DNA from: Rhizobiaceae bacterium
Lineage (GTDB): Bacteria > Pseudomonadota > Alphaproteobacteria > Rhizobiales > Rhizobiaceae
Assembly: GCA_905339215.1 (NCBI GenBank)
Contig: CAJPFN010000001.1
Span: 1-64,000 of the forward strand
Direction of reading: 5' to 3'
DNA: 64,000 bases
Positions 45,267-54,114 of the stretch are shown here, piece by piece; the stretch's first letter is position 1; each line of letters begins with the position of its first letter. The notes under the pieces were generated by a model that did not search any database, was not told the DNA's origin, and saw nothing but the letters and a program-made list of their open reading frames with translations. Made by a program: the position numbers and the translations under genes.

Positions 45267-46392
45267 CGCGTACCCACACTTTTTCCTGCTCTCGGACCGA
45301 CTCATGTGGACGCGTCCGAGCGCTCCAACCCGCAAGTTCGTCCGTGACGATTGCCGTGAGCATGGCGGTCGAGGCGGCACCCGCGTTCAGACAGGGCACC
45401 ACCGAGAAACGCTCGCCGCCGTGCTCGCGAAAGACGCGGCTGGCGCGCAAGCCGATCTCTTCCAGCGTCTCGAGGCAATCGGCGGCAAACCCGGGTGTCA
45501 CCACCACCAGATTTCTTGTTCCTCCAAGGGCAAGGTTGCGGATTGTGTCTTCGGTGAACGGGCTCAGCCAAGAGCCGCGGCCCGTATTCGACTGAAAGGA
45601 CAGAATGTACCGTTCTTCCGCAATTCCCAACGCGGCACCCAACAATTGAAAGGTCGTCCGGCATTGGTCCAGATAGGGATCGCCCTTGATGGTCATCGCC
45701 TCGGGAAGGCTGTGAAACGAGGCCAGCACCACCTCGGGCTGCCAGGCCAGGGCTGCAATATGACGCCGGACGCTGTCGGCCAGCGCCGAAATATAGGCTG
45801 GATGTGCGAAATATGGCGGCACGGTACGAATCGCGGGCTGGCGGCGCATGGATTTCAGATGCGAGAAAACCGCATCGAGCGCGCTGGCCGTGGTCGCGGC
45901 GCTATATTGCGGGTAGAGGGGAAAGAGCAGAATACGGTCGCAGCCCATCCCCATCAGCCGGTCGATGACCCGGCCAATCAACGGCGAGCCATAGCGCATC
46001 GCCCAGTCGACCCTCACCGCTGCATCGTCAAAGCTGCGGGTCAACCCTTCGGCCTGAGCGCACGTGATGACCTTCAGCGGAGCCGCCCCCGCCCGCCGGT
46101 CCCATATCTGACGATAGGCATTGGCCAGGCTCTTCGGCCGCCGGCTGAGAATGAGCCCGTTCAGGATCAGCCACCACACGGGCCCGCGCGCCTCGACAAC
46201 GCGCGGGTCCGACAGGAACTCTCCGAGATACCGCCGAACGGACCAGAAGTCCGGGGATTGCGGCGATCCGAGGTTGATCAGCAGAATGCCGATCCGGCCA
46301 TCTCGAGCCTCGCTGTCCGGCGCGCGCGGTGCCGCCACCGTCCCCTGGTGCGGGTGCTGCATTTCGGTCGGCGGGCAAAACGTCGCTTCCAT
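45187..46392 (-). CDS. hemH: Ferrochelatase
   Basis: The product of 401 residues inserts Fe2+ into protoporphyrin IX. Signatures are GILLINLGSPQSPDFWSVRRYLGEFL, the active-site histidine in VVLASFHSLPEAMTIKGDPYLDQC, and LSFQSNTGRGSWLSPFTEDTI with VVVTPGFAADCLETLEEIG. Two starts are possible; ATG 46392 has AGGTGA at good spacing and overlaps the end of hemG. The last 26 or so codons read antisense through the transposase remnant, so the C-terminus has probably been replaced after a rearrangement. It is the last gene of the nitrite-oxidoreductase-like cluster. Confidence 0.93.
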   Translation of the reverse strand: MEATFCPPTEMQHPHQGTVAAPRAPDSEARDGRIGILLINLGSPQSPDFWSVRRYLGEFLSDPRVVEARGPVWWLILNGLILSRRPKSLANAYRQIWDRRAGAAPLKVITCAQAEGLTRSFDDAAVRVDWAMRYGSPLIGRVIDRLMGMGCDRILLFPLYPQYSAATTASALDAVFSHLKSMRRQPAIRTVPPYFAHPAYISALADSVRRHIAALAWQPEVVLASFHSLPEAMTIKGDPYLDQCRTTFQLLGAALGIAEERYILSFQSNTGRGSWLSPFTEDTIRNLALGGTRNLVVVTPGFAADCLETLEEIGLRASRVFREHGGERFSVVPCLNAGAASTAMLTAIVTDELAGWSARTRPHESVREQEKVWVRATTQRPDGKDCRRWRRGPDTIRRTGR

Positions 46393-46397
46393 GTTGA

Positions 46398-47825
46398 TCA
46401 CCTGCATTGCGGGTTCGCGGTCGCGACGGCGCCAGTTCTCGAGCCGCCGATCCGGAATGCGGTTTCGGTCGCTTGGCCAAGGTACAGGCTGACGCGCCGA
46501 GCGGTATCCAGGGCACAATCGGCGCAGGCACCCACGGACGGGCCGCGCAGGTAATTTCCGGTGACGTACATCCCCGGCGAATCGCTCAGCGCCTGCTCCA
46601 GCCGTTCGACCAGCCGGGAATGGCCGCGCCGGAACTGCGGCAGGCCTCTGGGCCATTGCCGGACCCGCGCTACGACCGGGTCGCCACGGGCCCCCACGAG
46701 ATCGGCGAACTCGCGGCGCACGGTAGAGATCAGCGTATCCGCCGTCAGGCAGGCATGATCAGGGGCGCGAGCGCCGCCGATGTAGGCGGCGATCGCCACA
46801 TGGTTCGCGGGTGCGCGCCCTGCAAACATCGTCGAGCAGAACAGTCCGCCATTGACGATGCGCTCTTCGCCGCCGGGGGTCAGATATCCCAGCCCGTCGA
46901 GCGGATGCGCGACCTGGTCGCGCCTGTAGCCAAGAAAGACCACCGCGAGCGGAGGAGCCGCGATGCGCGCGCATTCGTCCGCCGCCCCGGGTGCGATTTG
47001 CGCGAACATCTGCGCCGCGACATGGGGTTGCGTGGCAACGACCACGGCTCTGGCATGAACGCGCCCACGATCCCCGCTATCGACCGCGAAACCGTGCCGC
47101 GTTCGTGCGATCCGGCGCACCGTGACGCCGGTTTTCACCGAATTGCCCAGTCGCAGGGCCAGCGCGCTGGGCAGGGTGCCGATGCCTTCACGCCATGACG
47201 AGAGCTGCCGCGCCGGCATTCTGCCTCCTCTCAGCCGCGCGCGCAGAACCGCCCGGATGACCGACCCGTGCGCACGCTCCATAGCGGCCAGCGCCGGCAT
47301 CACAAAGCCAAGCTCTGTCTGCCTTGCGTCGCCCGCGAACATGCCCGAGACAAGCGGGTCGAGAACACGCTCGGCAAATTCGGCCCCGAACCGGCGCTGG
47401 CCGAATTCGGCGACCGTTTCCTCGGCATCCGGATCGCCACGAGGTTGCCAAAGCTCGGCCGCCATGCGCGCCCGCCCAGCCCAGGACAGATAGCCGGAGG
47501 TCAGAAAAGCCAGCGGGTGAAGACCGATCCCGGCCAGCTGTCCGTTTTTCGTCAGGTACCGTTTGCGGACACCGCGGCCAAGATCAGTGCGGACATTCCC
47601 CAGATCGAGATCTTCGGCCAATTCGGCAATGCCCCTCATGCCAAGATTGACCGTGCTGGGGCCATGCTCCATCAGAAATCCGCCTATGCGCTCCGAAATC
47701 GCATTTCCACCCGGGCGCACCTGCCGTTCGAGGACCAGAACGCTGTGCCCTTCGGCCCGGAGCGCATGGGCGGTTATCAGACCCGACACGCCGCCGCCGA
47801 CGATGACCGTATCAACCGAGATCAT
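46398..47825 (-). CDS. hemG: Protoporphyrinogen oxidase, oxygen-dependent type
   Basis: The 475-residue FAD enzyme starts MISVDTVIVGGGVSGLITAHALRAEGHSVLVLE, the dinucleotide-binding fold, and ends with GMYVTGNYLRGPSVGACADCALDTA, the second FAD motif of the HemY/PPOX family. It oxidises protoporphyrinogen IX, feeding the ferrochelatase encoded next. It overlaps the upstream radical SAM gene by 14 bases and hemH by a few, so translation is coupled. A dedicated late haem pathway in the cluster suggests high or modified haem demand. Confidence 0.9.
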   Translation of the reverse strand: MISVDTVIVGGGVSGLITAHALRAEGHSVLVLERQVRPGGNAISERIGGFLMEHGPSTVNLGMRGIAELAEDLDLGNVRTDLGRGVRKRYLTKNGQLAGIGLHPLAFLTSGYLSWAGRARMAAELWQPRGDPDAEETVAEFGQRRFGAEFAERVLDPLVSGMFAGDARQTELGFVMPALAAMERAHGSVIRAVLRARLRGGRMPARQLSSWREGIGTLPSALALRLGNSVKTGVTVRRIARTRHGFAVDSGDRGRVHARAVVVATQPHVAAQMFAQIAPGAADECARIAAPPLAVVFLGYRRDQVAHPLDGLGYLTPGGEERIVNGGLFCSTMFAGRAPANHVAIAAYIGGARAPDHACLTADTLISTVRREFADLVGARGDPVVARVRQWPRGLPQFRRGHSRLVERLEQALSDSPGMYVTGNYLRGPSVGACADCALDTARRVSLYLGQATETAFRIGGSRTGAVATANPQCR

Positions 47826-49110
47826 GGCGTTCTCCTGACCCGGTCTGCACCCCGGTCAGAAATGGGCGGGACGGGCTGGCACCGGCGGCGAAGCGCTGCC
47901 GCGCCAGAGCCTCCAGATGCTCTGCGGTCACGGCGTCGCAGCCATTTTCACGTGCGAAGGCCTCGGCCCGCTGCCGGACGAAACGGCGCACGAAGGGCGG
48001 CACGCGGTCCAGCCTCGTCCGCGCCGCCGGGGTCCAGTCGACGGCGGGCGCGGCCTCTGGCACATCCGGGATTACCTGTGCCCCGCTGGGCTGGTAGGCG
48101 CAAAGCGTATCCTCGCCCATCATGTCGCCGGTCGCGGCGAAGGGGCGCGCGCGGCAACCGCCGCAGACCTTCGCGTATTCGCAGACGCCGCAGCGGCCGC
48201 CAAGCCGGCGCGCGCGAAGCCGCTCGAAGACCGGCGCGTCGCGCCAGATTTCGGCAAAGCCACGGTCCCGGATCGAGCCGGCGCCAAGCTCCATGTAGGG
48301 ACAGGGCGTGACCTCGCCCTCGGGCGTGACGCGGGCATAGCGGGTGCCGGCAAGACAGCCGCCGGCGTCATAGCCGTGCGCCATGGTGATCGGCCAGTCG
48401 GGATCAAGTTCGATCGCCATCCGTTTGAAATGGGGAGCACATTTCGCGCGGATCATGATCCCCTCGGTGTCGCGCGCCGCAAGGGTCAGGCGGCGCAGGG
48501 TGCGATCATAGCCGGCGCGGCTGATATTGCTGACATGTCGGCCGCGCCCGGTGCAGACCAGGAAGAAGACGTTCAGCGCGATCGCCCCACAAGACCGCGC
48601 GAAGGCGATCATCGCGTCCAGTTCGTCTGCGGTCTCGTCGGTGACGGTGAAATGGATCTGAAAGCCCAGCCCGGCGCGGCGGCAGGCGTCGATCCCGTCC
48701 ATGGTCCGCGCAAAGCCGCCGGGCAGGCCGCGAAATGCGTCATGCCGGCCGGGATCGAGCGAATCCACGCTGATCCCGACCCCCTGCACACCCGCCTGGC
48801 GCAGGGCGGCGACGCGCCGTTCGGTCAACGCCATGCCGTTGGTGCCCACCACCACCATCAGCCCGAGGCCGGCGGCATGGGCCGCGATCCGCTCCAGGTC
48901 GCGGCGCAGAAGCGGCTCGCCGCCGGTCAGAACCACCATTGTCTCGTCGCTGAGCCCCGCGATGTCGTCGATCAGCGCGCAGGCCTCTGCGGTGGTCAGC
49001 TCCTCGGGATCGGCCTTGTCGCGCGCCCCGGCATCGAGATAGCAATGGGCGCAGCGTAGGTTGCAGCGCCGGGTCAGGTTCAGGGCGACGAGATACGGTG
49101 CGTCCTCCAC
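47812..49110 (-). CDS. Radical SAM/SPASM protein with PCP_red-like C-terminal domain
   Basis: The protein of 432 residues (GTG start) has the radical SAM motif CNLRCAHC (C16, C20, C23), GGEPLLR, and a SPASM-type cysteine set in CGVCEYAKVCGGCRARPFA. The last 75 residues, WTPAARTRLDRVPPFVRRFVRQRAEAF to AEHLEALARQRF, match the small helical PCP_red domain of light-independent protochlorophyllide reductase. It resembles haem-modifying NirJ/AhbC/AhbD enzymes. With hemG and hemH directly downstream it may alter a tetrapyrrole or mature a cofactor for the cluster. The reaction is unknown. Confidence 0.85.
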   Translation of the reverse strand: MEDAPYLVALNLTRRCNLRCAHCYLDAGARDKADPEELTTAEACALIDDIAGLSDETMVVLTGGEPLLRRDLERIAAHAAGLGLMVVVGTNGMALTERRVAALRQAGVQGVGISVDSLDPGRHDAFRGLPGGFARTMDGIDACRRAGLGFQIHFTVTDETADELDAMIAFARSCGAIALNVFFLVCTGRGRHVSNISRAGYDRTLRRLTLAARDTEGIMIRAKCAPHFKRMAIELDPDWPITMAHGYDAGGCLAGTRYARVTPEGEVTPCPYMELGAGSIRDRGFAEIWRDAPVFERLRARRLGGRCGVCEYAKVCGGCRARPFAATGDMMGEDTLCAYQPSGAQVIPDVPEAAPAVDWTPAARTRLDRVPPFVRRFVRQRAEAFARENGCDAVTAEHLEALARQRFAAGASPSRPFLTGVQTGSGERHDLG

Positions 49111-49114
49111 GGCC

Positions 49115-50782
49115 TCAGTCCCCTTCGGGCAGCAGCGTGGGATGCCCGCCGGACTGCATCGTCCGTTCCATCATCTGGCGTGAGGCGGCGATCACGGTTT
49201 CCAGGAGCGCCGGCGTTATCTCGGCGACGGCGGTTTCGGTAGCCTCCGCTTCGGCGCTTTGCCGCACAGTGTCGCGCACCATTTCGGGCACGCGCGCCAA
49301 CCGCGCCAGGGCGGCGGCACTCCAGCGTGCCGGGGCGCGGGCTTCCAGGAATGGCCGCACATGTCCTGGCATCACCCGGTCGGCGCCGTCGCGGCGCGCG
49401 CGTTTTTCGGACCGGAGCCGGATCGCCGCGACCGCCGAGGCATCGCCGTCGGTGCCGGCCAGCGCCTCGGCCTCCGGGCTCCAGATCACCGGCGCCTCGC
49501 GTCTGGCATTGCCGCCGAAATGCGGACAGAGCTTGCGCGTCGCCTGGTCGATCAGGTCGCAGGTGATGACCGTGTGGCCGCTTTCCTGGGCAAAACGCTG
49601 CACCGCCAGGCGGACCATGCCGCGCGCCATGTCGGGCACGCGGTCGAGCTTGGCGTCGGCCTCTTCGGTCCAGCGGATGGTCTCCTCGGCCAGCGCGTCG
49701 AGCGGCGGCACGAAGGCGCTGGCGCCGAGCCAGACATGGCAGGGGGCGCTGCGCAAAAGGTTCTCGGCATTGCCGCCGATATCAAGCCCGGCATCGGCAT
49801 GAATGCCGGTGCGGCCGATCAGCAGGAGACTGGCGCCGGTTTTTGCCAGATAGGCCGCGATGGCGACATGCGGCTTGCCGTCGAGCAGTTCGGTCGTGAC
49901 AGCAACGCCGTCTTCCTCGGCGATCCGCTCGGCAAGCGCCAGATGCGAGCGGTAGATCTTTGCCAGCCCGTCGTCGATGATCTCTTCGTGCAGCTTCTCC
50001 TGCTCCTTGAAACGAAAGACCTTGCCGGCTTCGTCGCTGAGCACCCCGGCGATGCGGTTGAAGGCGACGTAATGAAAATAGGGATCATAGGCCGCCACCA
50101 CATGGACCGGCACCGACAGGGAACGGCCAAGCGCCAGCGCCGTCGTCAGCGCCCCGAAGCCACGCGCCGAGCCGTCGATAGCGGCGACCAGGGGACCGTC
50201 GCCCAGCGCGCGTCCGGCGTCACGGATCACCAGAAGGTCGATCGTGACCCGTCGCGCGACCCGCTCGCAGACCGTGCCGATACCGGCGCCCGGCACCGCG
50301 CCCAGCCCCTGCGCCCCGAGCGCCAGCAGGTCGAAGCCGCCGGCGGCCACGGCCTCGACGATCTGGCGGTAGTTCTTGCCTTCCGGGCTGAGACGGCCGT
50401 AGGCGACGCCGGTCGCGGCGCAGGCCGCGGCCGCGGTGTCGTGGTAGCTGTCGGAGATGATCCCGAGACCGCGCGTAATCAGGCTGTCATGCACCGCGCG
50501 CTGGTGCTCGATGCCGTCCTCGGTCCGGTAGCGATCCGGCAGGCCGCCTTCCATCTGCTTGAAGCGCCGATCGTGCAGGCGGGCGGCATAGGCATGGATG
50601 CCGGTGATGGTGCCGTCGGCCGCACCGGCCAGGCGCAGCGCCTCGGTCAGCGCGCGGTCGGCGTGGTCCGAGGCGTCGAGCGCCACCAGGATGCGTTTCG
50701 GCAGGTTTTCGGCGGCGGTCGCGGTTTTCGATGCGGTCGGGGCGGTGCCGGTGACAGCGATGGGGTCAGGAAGGCTCGTCAT
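49115..50782 (-). CDS. Universal stress protein fused to two PCP_red-like domains
   Basis: The product of 555 residues (ATG 50782 after GGGAGG) has two Usp domains: PKRILVALDASDHADRALTEA near residue 30, then LVIRDAGRALGDGPLVAAIDG with the nucleotide loop LLLIGRTGIHADAGLDIGGNAENLL near residue 325. The C-terminal third holds two copies of a helical unit, WTEEADAKLDRVPDMARGMVR and WSAAALARLARVPEMVRDTVR, each like the PCP_red domain of the next gene. I know of no described function for this fusion. It overlaps the gamma-subunit gene by 17 bases and is 4 bases from the radical SAM gene. Confidence 0.82.
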   Translation of the reverse strand: MTSLPDPIAVTGTAPTASKTATAAENLPKRILVALDASDHADRALTEALRLAGAADGTITGIHAYAARLHDRRFKQMEGGLPDRYRTEDGIEHQRAVHDSLITRGLGIISDSYHDTAAAACAATGVAYGRLSPEGKNYRQIVEAVAAGGFDLLALGAQGLGAVPGAGIGTVCERVARRVTIDLLVIRDAGRALGDGPLVAAIDGSARGFGALTTALALGRSLSVPVHVVAAYDPYFHYVAFNRIAGVLSDEAGKVFRFKEQEKLHEEIIDDGLAKIYRSHLALAERIAEEDGVAVTTELLDGKPHVAIAAYLAKTGASLLLIGRTGIHADAGLDIGGNAENLLRSAPCHVWLGASAFVPPLDALAEETIRWTEEADAKLDRVPDMARGMVRLAVQRFAQESGHTVITCDLIDQATRKLCPHFGGNARREAPVIWSPEAEALAGTDGDASAVAAIRLRSEKRARRDGADRVMPGHVRPFLEARAPARWSAAALARLARVPEMVRDTVRQSAEAEATETAVAEITPALLETVIAASRQMMERTMQSGGHPTLLPEGD

Positions 50783-51809
50783 GCCCGACCTCCCCGTCGG
50801 CGCGGGCCCGGCGCAGGGCGCGCAGCCCGCCGAACTGAGCTGCAAGCACCCCGGCCGCCGCAAGGACCGGCGCCCAGTAGATGGCGGAGCCGACCGGCTG
50901 TTCGAGGCTCATGAAATACCAGGTCGAAACGGCCTTCTCACCGCCGCGTTCATTGCTCGAACCGTCCCACACCGCGAAGGCCAGGGGCAGGGTCATTCCC
51001 GGCTCCAGTACGAACCCGCCCTGGGCGCGGGGGATCGTCACCAGAACCTGCCATCGGCCATCTTTCGAAGCACCATGCCCGACCGCGTCCTGCGCCGCCG
51101 CCTCGACCGGAGTGAGGGTTCCGAAACCCTCGGCCTGCAACTTCTCGACCGATGTCTTCGCCTGCAGATCGGGATCGCCCAGCAGACTGCCCGCCGACCA
51201 GGAGGTCAGAAACACCTTTTCCGCCCCGTCCCGCCTATAATCGGCGATTTCGGCGATCTCGCCCGCGGGCCGGCCGGAGAACGGATACCAGTCGTTGCTC
51301 ATGTCCGGGAACCGGTGGGACACGTCGAACTGCGATCCGTATTGCCAATCCGCCTTCCACTGGTAGATCGTCACCGGCTTGCCGGGCTCGCCCATAGCGA
51401 AATACGGGATCCCGTCGGCGGGATTGGCCGGAAATTCCAGCGCCACGGCATCGCGAAAATCGGCCACCCCGGCGAATTCCGCGTCGGCGCGGGTGTCGGC
51501 CCATTCCAGCAGAACCGCCAGATGCTCGCCGTCATAAAGCGCGCGCACGGTCAGCGAGGTCACACCTGTCTTGTAAAGGCGTGGCTTGACCACGGCCTGC
51601 GGCGCCAGCGGAACAGGCAACACATCCGTCTGCTGCCAGGCCGGATCGTCGAGCGTGTCCGGCACGCGCCCGACCGATTTCGCGATCAACGAAGCCTTTT
51701 CCTGGGCCTGCGCCGGGCGGGTGCCGGCCCCGAACACCGCCGCGGCCGCCCCTGCCAGCGGCGCCAGAAGAACGCCCCTGCGCAACAGTCTGATATCGAA
51801 GAGGCTCAT
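50766..51809 (-). CDS. Type II molybdoenzyme gamma subunit, haem-binding (EB_dh/NxrC-like)
   Basis: The product of 347 residues has a Tat/Sec-like leader (RRGVLLAPLAGAAAAVFGAGTRPAQAQE) and a beta-rich domain with LDDPAWQQTDVLPVPL, LTVRALYDGEHLAVLLEWAD and PLAFAVWDGSSNERGG, the pattern of ethylbenzene-dehydrogenase gamma/haem-binding subunits. One transmembrane helix at the C-terminus (SAIYWAPVLAAAGVLAAQFGG) anchors it to the membrane. It takes electrons from the beta subunit to a cytochrome c or quinone. It overlaps the chaperone gene by ATGA. Confidence 0.87.
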   Translation of the reverse strand: MSLFDIRLLRRGVLLAPLAGAAAAVFGAGTRPAQAQEKASLIAKSVGRVPDTLDDPAWQQTDVLPVPLAPQAVVKPRLYKTGVTSLTVRALYDGEHLAVLLEWADTRADAEFAGVADFRDAVALEFPANPADGIPYFAMGEPGKPVTIYQWKADWQYGSQFDVSHRFPDMSNDWYPFSGRPAGEIAEIADYRRDGAEKVFLTSWSAGSLLGDPDLQAKTSVEKLQAEGFGTLTPVEAAAQDAVGHGASKDGRWQVLVTIPRAQGGFVLEPGMTLPLAFAVWDGSSNERGGEKAVSTWYFMSLEQPVGSAIYWAPVLAAAGVLAAQFGGLRALRRARADGEVGHDEPS

Positions 51810-52555
51810 GTCACCCTCCTTTCATCGGCCGCGCCGGTTCCTGCCAGCCCCGGGCAGGCAGCGCAGGCGCCATCGTCGATCCGGTCCTTGTCGCCCTCGT
51901 TGAGGAACGGATCCGCATGGCGGGTAATCCCCATCGCGGCCAGTTCGTGCGACAGAAAGGCATCGAGAAGCCCGGCCACCGCCGCGTGGATGCCGGTGGG
52001 CGACTTGGCGATCACGCGGTGGGCAAATCCGAACGCCCAGCGGCCGAGATGTTCATCGAGAAAGGCGCGCTGCGCATCGTGGCAAAGTGCAATGCGCTCC
52101 GACGGATGCCCCTGCTTTGCGGCGAAGGCCTGTTTCTGGCAAAGGAACTCCATGAATTCCAGTTCGAAGGCCAGGTGATCGGGACGGTCGTGGGCATCGT
52201 CCGCCAGTGCCAGCCCGAAAGCCCGATAAAAGCCCGTGACATCGGCCAGGGTCTGGGTCTTTTCGAAGATATGTGCCTGGCCGTATTCGGCCTCGTAGGG
52301 CGGACAGTCTTTGGACACGGCATGGCCGAAACAGGCGACATGCGCCCGTTTCAGATCCGCTTCTGAAAGCCTGACGGCTGTCGCGCAGCCATGTTCGGCA
52401 CCGGACATACCAAGGCTGTGCAGCCCCGCTTCGGCAATCGGCCATTGGCGTTGCAACCGCGCGGCAGCACCGGGCACAGGATCGGCAAAGGCGAGCGCCA
52501 GAAAACGGTAGATCTCGGCCCGGGCGGTGGCGGACTGGATGCCGGATGTGTCCAT
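51806..52555 (-). CDS. TorD/NarJ-type molybdoenzyme chaperone
   Basis: The 249-residue helical protein starts MDTSGIQSATARAEIYRFLALAFADP and has the diagnostic PPYEAEYGQAHIFEKTQTLADVTGFYRAFGL and RPDHLAFELEFMEFLCQKQAFA. TorD-family chaperones help insert the molybdenum cofactor and proofread Tat export. An ORF extension to 52831 lies inside the beta gene and is rejected. Gene order beta-chaperone-gamma matches chlorate, selenate and DMS dehydrogenase operons. Confidence 0.9.
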   Translation of the reverse strand: MDTSGIQSATARAEIYRFLALAFADPVPGAAARLQRQWPIAEAGLHSLGMSGAEHGCATAVRLSEADLKRAHVACFGHAVSKDCPPYEAEYGQAHIFEKTQTLADVTGFYRAFGLALADDAHDRPDHLAFELEFMEFLCQKQAFAAKQGHPSERIALCHDAQRAFLDEHLGRWAFGFAHRVIAKSPTGIHAAVAGLLDAFLSHELAAMGITRHADPFLNEGDKDRIDDGACAACPGLAGTGAADERRVT

Positions 52556-52568
52556 CGTCTTCACCCCG

Positions 52569-53843
52569 TCAGATCGAGTTGTAATGCTTGTCGGGACGCT
52601 CGTAACGCGGCTCCTCGACGGTGACGCGCGCAACCTCTTCGCCGCTCTGGCCGTAGCCGATGACCGTGTCGTTGAAGATCTCCCATTTCTTGCCGTTCGC
52701 CGTGCGTTCAAAGACCTTCTCACCCTCGATGATCTCGTAGCGGAAAACGATCGTCTGGCTGGCGCGGAACAGTTGCAGCACCGCCAAAAGCTCGCGCGAG
52801 GGGAAGCTGTAGGCATCGATTGCGGCATCAACCCCGGGGCCGAACATCTGCCGCAGATAGGGGCGCGGCGCCCAGCGCGGCGGGATGTAGTAGCCGTTCG
52901 GCTCGGTACCGAACTGCGGATAGAGCGGAAGCGCCACCTTGGCGACCTTCACGAGATAATAAAGCGGGTTCTGGCGATCCTCGGCCCATTGCCCCTGTTC
53001 GTCGATCTTGACCAGCCCCTGCAGGCGGATCTTGCCGACGCAGGCCGACATGCAGCGCGTCTCCATCGGCTGGCCGCCGGTCAAGGGATCGGTGCCCTCG
53101 ATGCGCGGATAGCAGGCGATGCATTTCTCGCTGACCCGTGTCGTGGGCCGGAACATCGGCTTCTTGTAGGGGCACTGCGCCACGCATTTGCGGTAGCCGC
53201 GGCAGCGTTTCTGGTCGATCAGCACGATACCGTCCTCGGACCGCTTGTAGATCGCGCCGCGCGGACAGGCCGCGAGGCAGGCCGGATAGGTGCAGTGGTT
53301 GCACAGCCGCTGAAGGTAGAAGAACCAGGTGCCGTGCTCGGGCAGGCTGGCCGATTCCATCGTCAGCTTGTCGCGGTGGTCCTTCGAACCGGTGGCGGTG
53401 TCCTCGTAGACGTTCGGCGAGGACCATTCCTGGTCGCTGGGCTCATAGCCGAGCGCCACCTCTTCACGCTGAGCGGCCCCGCGCGCGGCCTCGAAGATCG
53501 TCATGCCGCCGAACGTGCCATAGGGTCTGGCGGGATCCTCGCCATCGCCCGCCGTCCATGCCGAGGTCTTGCCGGCCTCCTGATGCGCGCCATCGAGCAT
53601 CTTCAGAAGCTTGACGTCCCAGGATTGCGGATAGCCGCCGAACGGTTTCGTTTCAACGTTGTTCCACCACATGTATTCCTGCCCCTTCGAGAAGGTCCAG
53701 GTGGACTTGCACGCCATGGTGCAGGTCTGGCAGGCGATACAGCGGTTGATATTGAAGACGAAGGCAAACTGTCGGTCGGGATGCGCCTCGGCATAGGGAT
53801 AATGCATGTTGCGGCCAAGCTGCCAGTTGAAGACGTCAGGCAT
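52569..53843 (-). CDS. Type II molybdoenzyme beta subunit, four Fe-S clusters (NxrB/NarH-like)
   Basis: The product of 424 residues starts MPDVFNWQLGRNMHYPYAEA. Cysteine sets are C35-IACQTCTMAC, C181-NHCTYPACLAAC, CRGYRKCVAQC and CIACYPRI with CMSAC downstream. The third set has Tyr217 where a regular cluster has Cys; NarH has Trp there and binds [3Fe-4S]. It shuttles electrons between the alpha and gamma subunits. There is no signal peptide, so it would travel by Tat with alpha. A start at 53903 is rejected because it overlaps the preceding small gene further. Confidence 0.93.
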   Translation of the reverse strand: MPDVFNWQLGRNMHYPYAEAHPDRQFAFVFNINRCIACQTCTMACKSTWTFSKGQEYMWWNNVETKPFGGYPQSWDVKLLKMLDGAHQEAGKTSAWTAGDGEDPARPYGTFGGMTIFEAARGAAQREEVALGYEPSDQEWSSPNVYEDTATGSKDHRDKLTMESASLPEHGTWFFYLQRLCNHCTYPACLAACPRGAIYKRSEDGIVLIDQKRCRGYRKCVAQCPYKKPMFRPTTRVSEKCIACYPRIEGTDPLTGGQPMETRCMSACVGKIRLQGLVKIDEQGQWAEDRQNPLYYLVKVAKVALPLYPQFGTEPNGYYIPPRWAPRPYLRQMFGPGVDAAIDAYSFPSRELLAVLQLFRASQTIVFRYEIIEGEKVFERTANGKKWEIFNDTVIGYGQSGEEVARVTVEEPRYERPDKHYNSI

Positions 53844-54114
53844 TCTCGGCCCCTCCTTCGCTGTTGCGGCCCACCGGGCGCCAGGCCGCGCCGACACGGG
53901 CAATCAGGGCGCGCACATGATCCTCGCCCCGGTCGAGAAATATCTGATGCGTGGCCTGAAACCGCGGATGGGTGAAGAGCGTCATCAGCCGGCGTTCGGA
54001 CCAGCCCATCAGAAGAAATTCCTCGATCACGCATTCCGCCATCCGGTCGGCGTCACCCCCGGGCACATGCATCGCCACGAATTCCATCGGATCGTCTTCA
54101 GCTGCCGGTTTCAT
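53836..54114 (-). CDS. Small conserved protein between alpha and beta subunits
   Basis: The product of 92 residues starts MKPAAEDDPMEFVAMHVPGG and is soluble and mainly helical (DADRMAECVIEEFLLMGWSERRLMTLFTHPRF). It overlaps beta by 8 bases and the alpha stop by one base, so translation is coupled. I recall similar small proteins beside relatives of this enzyme, but no function. It has a histidine pair (H37/H44-like spacing uncertain) and one cysteine. A role in assembly or in the Fe-S transfer is possible. Confidence 0.7.
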   Translation of the reverse strand: MKPAAEDDPMEFVAMHVPGGDADRMAECVIEEFLLMGWSERRLMTLFTHPRFQATHQIFLDRGEDHVRALIARVGAAWRPVGRNSEGGAENA

